A DNA stretch of 43,464 nucleotides from Candidatus Nomurabacteria bacterium. Its GTDB lineage: Bacteria; Patescibacteriota; Minisyncoccia; Phycocordibacterales; UBA9973. The stretch lies in NCBI GenBank assembly GCA_026395935.1, contig JAPLXT010000056.1, forward strand, positions 1 through 43,464, in the 5' to 3' direction. Positions 40,750 to 43,464 of the stretch are shown here, one piece after another. Both the position numbers and the translations under genes were made by a program. The notes under the pieces were generated by a model, which worked only from the letters and a program-made list of their open reading frames with translations, was not told the DNA's origin and searched no databases. Positions within the stretch are counted from its first letter, which is position 1, and every line of letters starts with the position of its first letter.

Positions 40750-41898
40750 ATGGATAATACTTTAGTCAAAGAAATAAAGACATCAATCAAAGATTTACTT
40801 GCAAGGAAAGGTAGATCATTTTTGACAATACTCGGTATTATCATAGGTGTTGCAGGGGTCATCATCATTATTTCTCTCGGCTCCGGTGCTCAGTCTCTCG
40901 TCTTGGGTCAGATTACCAAGTTGGGGTCAAATCTAGTTGGAGTCTTACCAGGGAAGAGTAGTGAGAATGGTCCTCCGACTGCAGTATTTGGTGTTCAGAT
41001 CAAAACATTGAAGCTTTCAGATGTGGAAGCGATAAAGAATAAAGGCAAGGTTCCGAATGCTACAGCTGTAGCTGCTTTTGTGAATGGGAGCGCGACGATC
41101 ATCGCTGGCAAGGAGAGTGTGGACACTTCCTTCACAGCTACGGATGGTAGTTATGTTCGTGTTCAGAATATAGAAATGACAAAAGGAACTTTTTTCTCAG
41201 ATGAAGAAGCGAACTCTGGTGCCAATGTTATCGTGCTTGGTTATGATGTCGCGACAGCTCTTTTCCCAAATGGTGGTGAGATAGGTAGTGTGGTAAAGAT
41301 AAAAGTTCCGAACAACAATCCGATGTCTAGTAATGAAGTTTCGAATAGTATTCCATTGCGAGTTATAGGAGTTCAGAAGAAGATGGGTACAGTTGCTTTT
41401 CAGAATCAGGATGATCAAGTCTTCATTCCATTTTTAATAGGTCAGCGTCAGATTTTAGGGATAGATTATGTGCAAGCTATTCGTATTAAAATTGACGATC
41501 CCAACAATGTGAAAAACGCCATTGCCGATATCACAAGGGTTTTACGTGAACAACATAGAATTCACAATATTGAGAATGATGATTTTTATGTTCGTGATTT
41601 AGCGGATGCCATTAAGCTTCTGACAGGAATCACGGATAATTTGCGCATATTCTTGGGGCTCATGGCGGCTATTTCTCTTGTCGTTGGTGGTATTGGTATT
41701 ATGAATATTATGCTCGTGAATGTATCCGAGCGCACGAGTGAGATAGGTTTGAGGAAGGCGATAGGTGCCACAAGGAAAAATATTCGCAATCAATTTCTTG
41801 CGGCTACTGTATCTATCGTCGTTGGTATTGTTTTTGGACTTTATCCAGCTTTAAAGGCAGCCAAGCTTGATCCGATAGTGGCACTTCGTTATGAATAA
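40750..41898 (+). CDS. MacB-like permease with a missing membrane helix
   Basis: The 382-residue protein has the MacB layout: an N-terminal helix (TILGIIIGVAGVIIIISLG), a large extracellular MacB-PCD domain (about 50-270) and a C-terminal FtsX part. The first FtsX helix is SLVVGGIGIMNIMLVNV, followed by the coupling segment SERTSEIGLRKAIGA. After RNQFL the sequence jumps to AATVSIVVGIVFGLYP, whereas the paralogue next door has about 47 more residues there, including a whole helix. The protein therefore has three helices instead of four and its end would face the wrong side. It may be inactive, or the window contains a deletion artefact. It overlaps the next gene by 8 bp. Confidence 0.8.
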   Translation: MDNTLVKEIKTSIKDLLARKGRSFLTILGIIIGVAGVIIIISLGSGAQSLVLGQITKLGSNLVGVLPGKSSENGPPTAVFGVQIKTLKLSDVEAIKNKGKVPNATAVAAFVNGSATIIAGKESVDTSFTATDGSYVRVQNIEMTKGTFFSDEEANSGANVIVLGYDVATALFPNGGEIGSVVKIKVPNNNPMSSNEVSNSIPLRVIGVQKKMGTVAFQNQDDQVFIPFLIGQRQILGIDYVQAIRIKIDDPNNVKNAIADITRVLREQHRIHNIENDDFYVRDLADAIKLLTGITDNLRIFLGLMAAISLVVGGIGIMNIMLVNVSERTSEIGLRKAIGATRKNIRNQFLAATVSIVVGIVFGLYPALKAAKLDPIVALRYE

Positions 41899-43156
41899 TA
41901 TTTATTTAAAGCAAGCTATACGTGGCATCAAGTCGAATCCTTCAAGGACGCTTTTAACGACGCTCGGCATCATGATCGGTATCGGTACTGTTATTCTAGT
42001 TCTTTCGGCTGGTGAGGGATTCAAGAGTTATATCAATGCTCAAGTGGAAGCTTTCGGTAGTAACAGTATTATAGTAGAGACTTCAGTTCCTGCTTCTACG
42101 AAGGCTCGCCAAGGTGGCGCTTCTGATTCTGGTACTGCAAATAGCTCTGCCACGAATGCTGTCCCTATCACAACTTTGAAAATCCGTGATGTAGAAGATA
42201 TGAAAAATATTCCAAATGTGAAGAATGCATACGGAGCGTCTATTGGCCAGCAAGTTGTCACTTATAAAGGAGTTTCGAAAACCACATTTATCTTTGGAGC
42301 TTCAGCCGCACGTTTTGATATTGATAAAGGTGTCATCGCATCCGGCCGAGGTTACGATATCGGTGAGGATAAGTCGCTCGCTCAAGTGGCAGTCTTAGGA
42401 AGCAGAATCGCAACTGATTTATTTGGCGACAGTAATCCACTCGGCCAATTGATAAGAGTGGGGAATTATAATTTTGAAGTCATAGGTGTTTATGAGTCCA
42501 AGGGCAGCTTTGGTCCGATGAGTGAAGATGATGAAGTATTTATTCCTATTACAACTTTACAGAAAAAGATTCAAGGTATCGATTATCTTATTTATTCAGT
42601 TGTAGAGCTTGCGGACAATTCTAAAGCAAATGCTACCAAGCTCGACATTATAGATACACTTCGTAGGAATCATTACATCACCGATCCAACTCGTGACGAC
42701 TTCAAGGTAAATACTCAAGAAGAAAGTTTGTCCGTCTTTAATACCATTCTTCAGGCGATCACATTTTTGCTTATCGCCATTGCCTCCATCTCTCTCATTG
42801 TTGGCGGGGTAGGGGTTATGAATATTATGTACGTCGTGGTGACGGAGCGCATCGGCGAGATAGGACTCAAGAAAGCTCTAGGTGCTCGTGGTAAGGATAT
42901 ATTATATGAATTTTTGATTGAGGCAGTCCTCCTGACAATTATTGGCGGAGTCATAGGAATTATCGGTGGATCATTTCTGGCATTTGTCGTATCAAAGGTG
43001 GCGCAGGGCGCTGGCCTTGCTTGGAAGTTCATCGTGCCTATCTGGGGTGTTGTACTTTCCGTTTCTGTCTCTATGGTTATAGGTATAGTTTTCGGTGTTT
43101 TCCCAGCTCGCAATGCCGCCCGCTTGGACCCAATTGTGGCTCTAAATAGGGAATAA
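41891..43156 (+). CDS. MacB-like permease, complete
   Basis: The 421-residue protein has all four helices of the MacB/FtsX permease family: one at the start (TLGIMIGIGTVILVLSAGEG), then after the extracellular domain SLIVGGVGVMNIMYVVV, AVLLTIIGGVIGIIGGSFLA and SVSMVIGIVFGVFPA. The coupling motif is TERIGEIGLKKALGA. It is a paralogue of the preceding gene; such exporters can work as heterodimers, so both permeases probably form one complex with the ATPase and adaptor. The extracellular part is rich in Ala and Ser near residue 65. Confidence 0.92.
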   Translation: MNNIYLKQAIRGIKSNPSRTLLTTLGIMIGIGTVILVLSAGEGFKSYINAQVEAFGSNSIIVETSVPASTKARQGGASDSGTANSSATNAVPITTLKIRDVEDMKNIPNVKNAYGASIGQQVVTYKGVSKTTFIFGASAARFDIDKGVIASGRGYDIGEDKSLAQVAVLGSRIATDLFGDSNPLGQLIRVGNYNFEVIGVYESKGSFGPMSEDDEVFIPITTLQKKIQGIDYLIYSVVELADNSKANATKLDIIDTLRRNHYITDPTRDDFKVNTQEESLSVFNTILQAITFLLIAIASISLIVGGVGVMNIMYVVVTERIGEIGLKKALGARGKDILYEFLIEAVLLTIIGGVIGIIGGSFLAFVVSKVAQGAGLAWKFIVPIWGVVLSVSVSMVIGIVFGVFPARNAARLDPIVALNRE

Positions 43157-43170
43157 AAAACACGAATTTT

Positions 43171-43256
43171 CCCCCTCCTGCGAAGGAGGGGGTAGGGGGA
43201 GGTGAATAATTAGTTCACCCCTCCGCCTTCGGCACCTCCCCTTAGCAGGGGAGGAA
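43171..43256. repeat. Complex inverted repeat with three hairpins
   Basis: CCCCCTCCT-GCGA-AGGAGGGGG (43171-43192) comes first, then GGTGAA (43201-43206) pairing with TTCACC (43214-43219), then CCTCCCCT-TAGC-AGGGGAGG (43236-43255-type hairpin). The left and right halves are diverged inverted copies of each other. The right half (43214-43256) is the same family as the element inside the DUF4430 gene at 11887-11931. It may also terminate the exporter operon. Confidence 0.7.
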
Positions 43257-43260
43257 TTTA

Positions 43261-43269
43261 TGATATACT
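43261..43269 (+). promoter_or_regulatory. Extended -10 promoter of the SIMPL-domain gene
   Basis: TGATATACT ends 6 nt before the ATG at 43276, the same arrangement as at 13801-13809. Confidence 0.5.
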
Positions 43270-43275
43270 AGAGAT

Positions 43276-43464
43276 ATGGAAACATTTTTACAAGACAAAA
43301 AAATAAAGTGCTCGTTATTTATATTAATAATAATTATAGGTTTATTTACATTAGCTAGTTTCGTAAATGAGGTTAAGAAAGGGGATAATGAAGGTAATGG
43401 TAGTCAGCCCACCAATACTATCACTGTCTCTGGTACTGGGGAAGTTTCGGCGGTTTCTGATATT
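43276..43464 (+). CDS. SIMPL (DUF541) domain protein, 3' end outside window
   Basis: Only 63 residues are visible. They include one membrane helix (about 12-27), a Gly/Asn linker and TITVSGTGEVSAVSDI, the typical first strand of SIMPL/DUF541 domains (the family of E. coli YggE and its relatives). Start choice is supported by the -10 box 6 nt upstream. Function of the family is poorly defined; some members affect stress resistance or form channels. Confidence 0.7.
   Translation, partial: METFLQDKKIKCSLFILIIIIGLFTLASFVNEVKKGDNEGNGSQPTNTITVSGTGEVSAVSDI

Noticed and set aside
1..43464. Recoded TGA as in some CPR lineages (Gracilibacteria, SR1)
   Set aside because: Conserved genes read through without internal TGA and the B12-barrel gene ends naturally at TGA (13801-13803), so the standard code fits.
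1..43464. tRNA or rRNA genes
   Set aside because: I scanned the gaps by eye and saw no cloverleaf with a TTCGANNC-type arm or rRNA sequence; all gaps are under 300 bp.

Overview
The window looks like chromosomal DNA from a small-genome, AT-rich bacterium of the Candidate Phyla Radiation (Patescibacteria), most likely a Parcubacteria-type lineage. The signs are a giant Cys-rich zinc-ribbon protein, stand-alone PaaX/Cas2-like protein, PilX-like minor pilins, GH130 proteins, a split ComEC, a MacAB-like exporter and almost no Shine-Dalgarno sequences. The assignment rests on protein style and gene order recalled from those genomes; no rRNA gene is present to confirm it. The standard bacterial code fits, with TGA used as stop.

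Layout: 1-2698, three GH130-type glycoside phosphorylase/hydrolase domains in two genes (first truncated by the window edge). 2751-4541, an ABC exporter. 4542-4667, a GC-rich structured element between convergent genes. 4668-6698 (minus), a DUF475/TerC-like membrane protein and a metallophosphoesterase. 6747-8468, a mosaic zinc-ribbon protein. 8763-13803, a vitamin B12 locus: adenosylcobalamin-dependent ribonucleotide reductase, an ECF-type S component, a cobalamin riboswitch with a built-in terminator, then two exported proteins that together carry the parts of animal transcobalamin (beta domain DUF4430 and an alpha/alpha barrel, in reversed order). 13816-14640, a damaged thioredoxin-like protein and DsbB. 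14680-20989, type IV pilus genes pilB, pilC and four pilin-like genes. 21017-26319, tpiA, pgk, recJ, rnhA and the comEC channel; 26303-27797, superoxide dismutase (minus) and a separate ComEC-type metallo-beta-lactamase. 27826-28734, rpmB (minus) and a site-2 protease. 28808-29715, rpsL-rpsG, separated from fusA (35634-37778) by about 5.9 kb of accessory genes and hairpin repeats. 37906-43156, a membrane-anchored FKBP and a MacA/MacB-like exporter with two permeases, the first missing a membrane helix. 43276-end, start of a SIMPL-domain protein.

The most interesting system is the B12 locus. The cell appears to depend on B12 for DNA precursors (NrdJ), import it with an ECF S component, and make transcobalamin-like capture proteins only when B12 is scarce (riboswitch). 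The chemistry is inferred from domain families, not shown by the sequence itself.

Three DNA-level themes cut across the genes. Palindromic elements sit in frame inside coding regions, once exactly in a prepilin leader with a TTTA duplication. Many genes have a -10 box 6-8 nt before the ATG, which predicts leaderless mRNAs. Two genes (thioredoxin-like, FtsX permease) carry clean in-frame internal deletions relative to their families.
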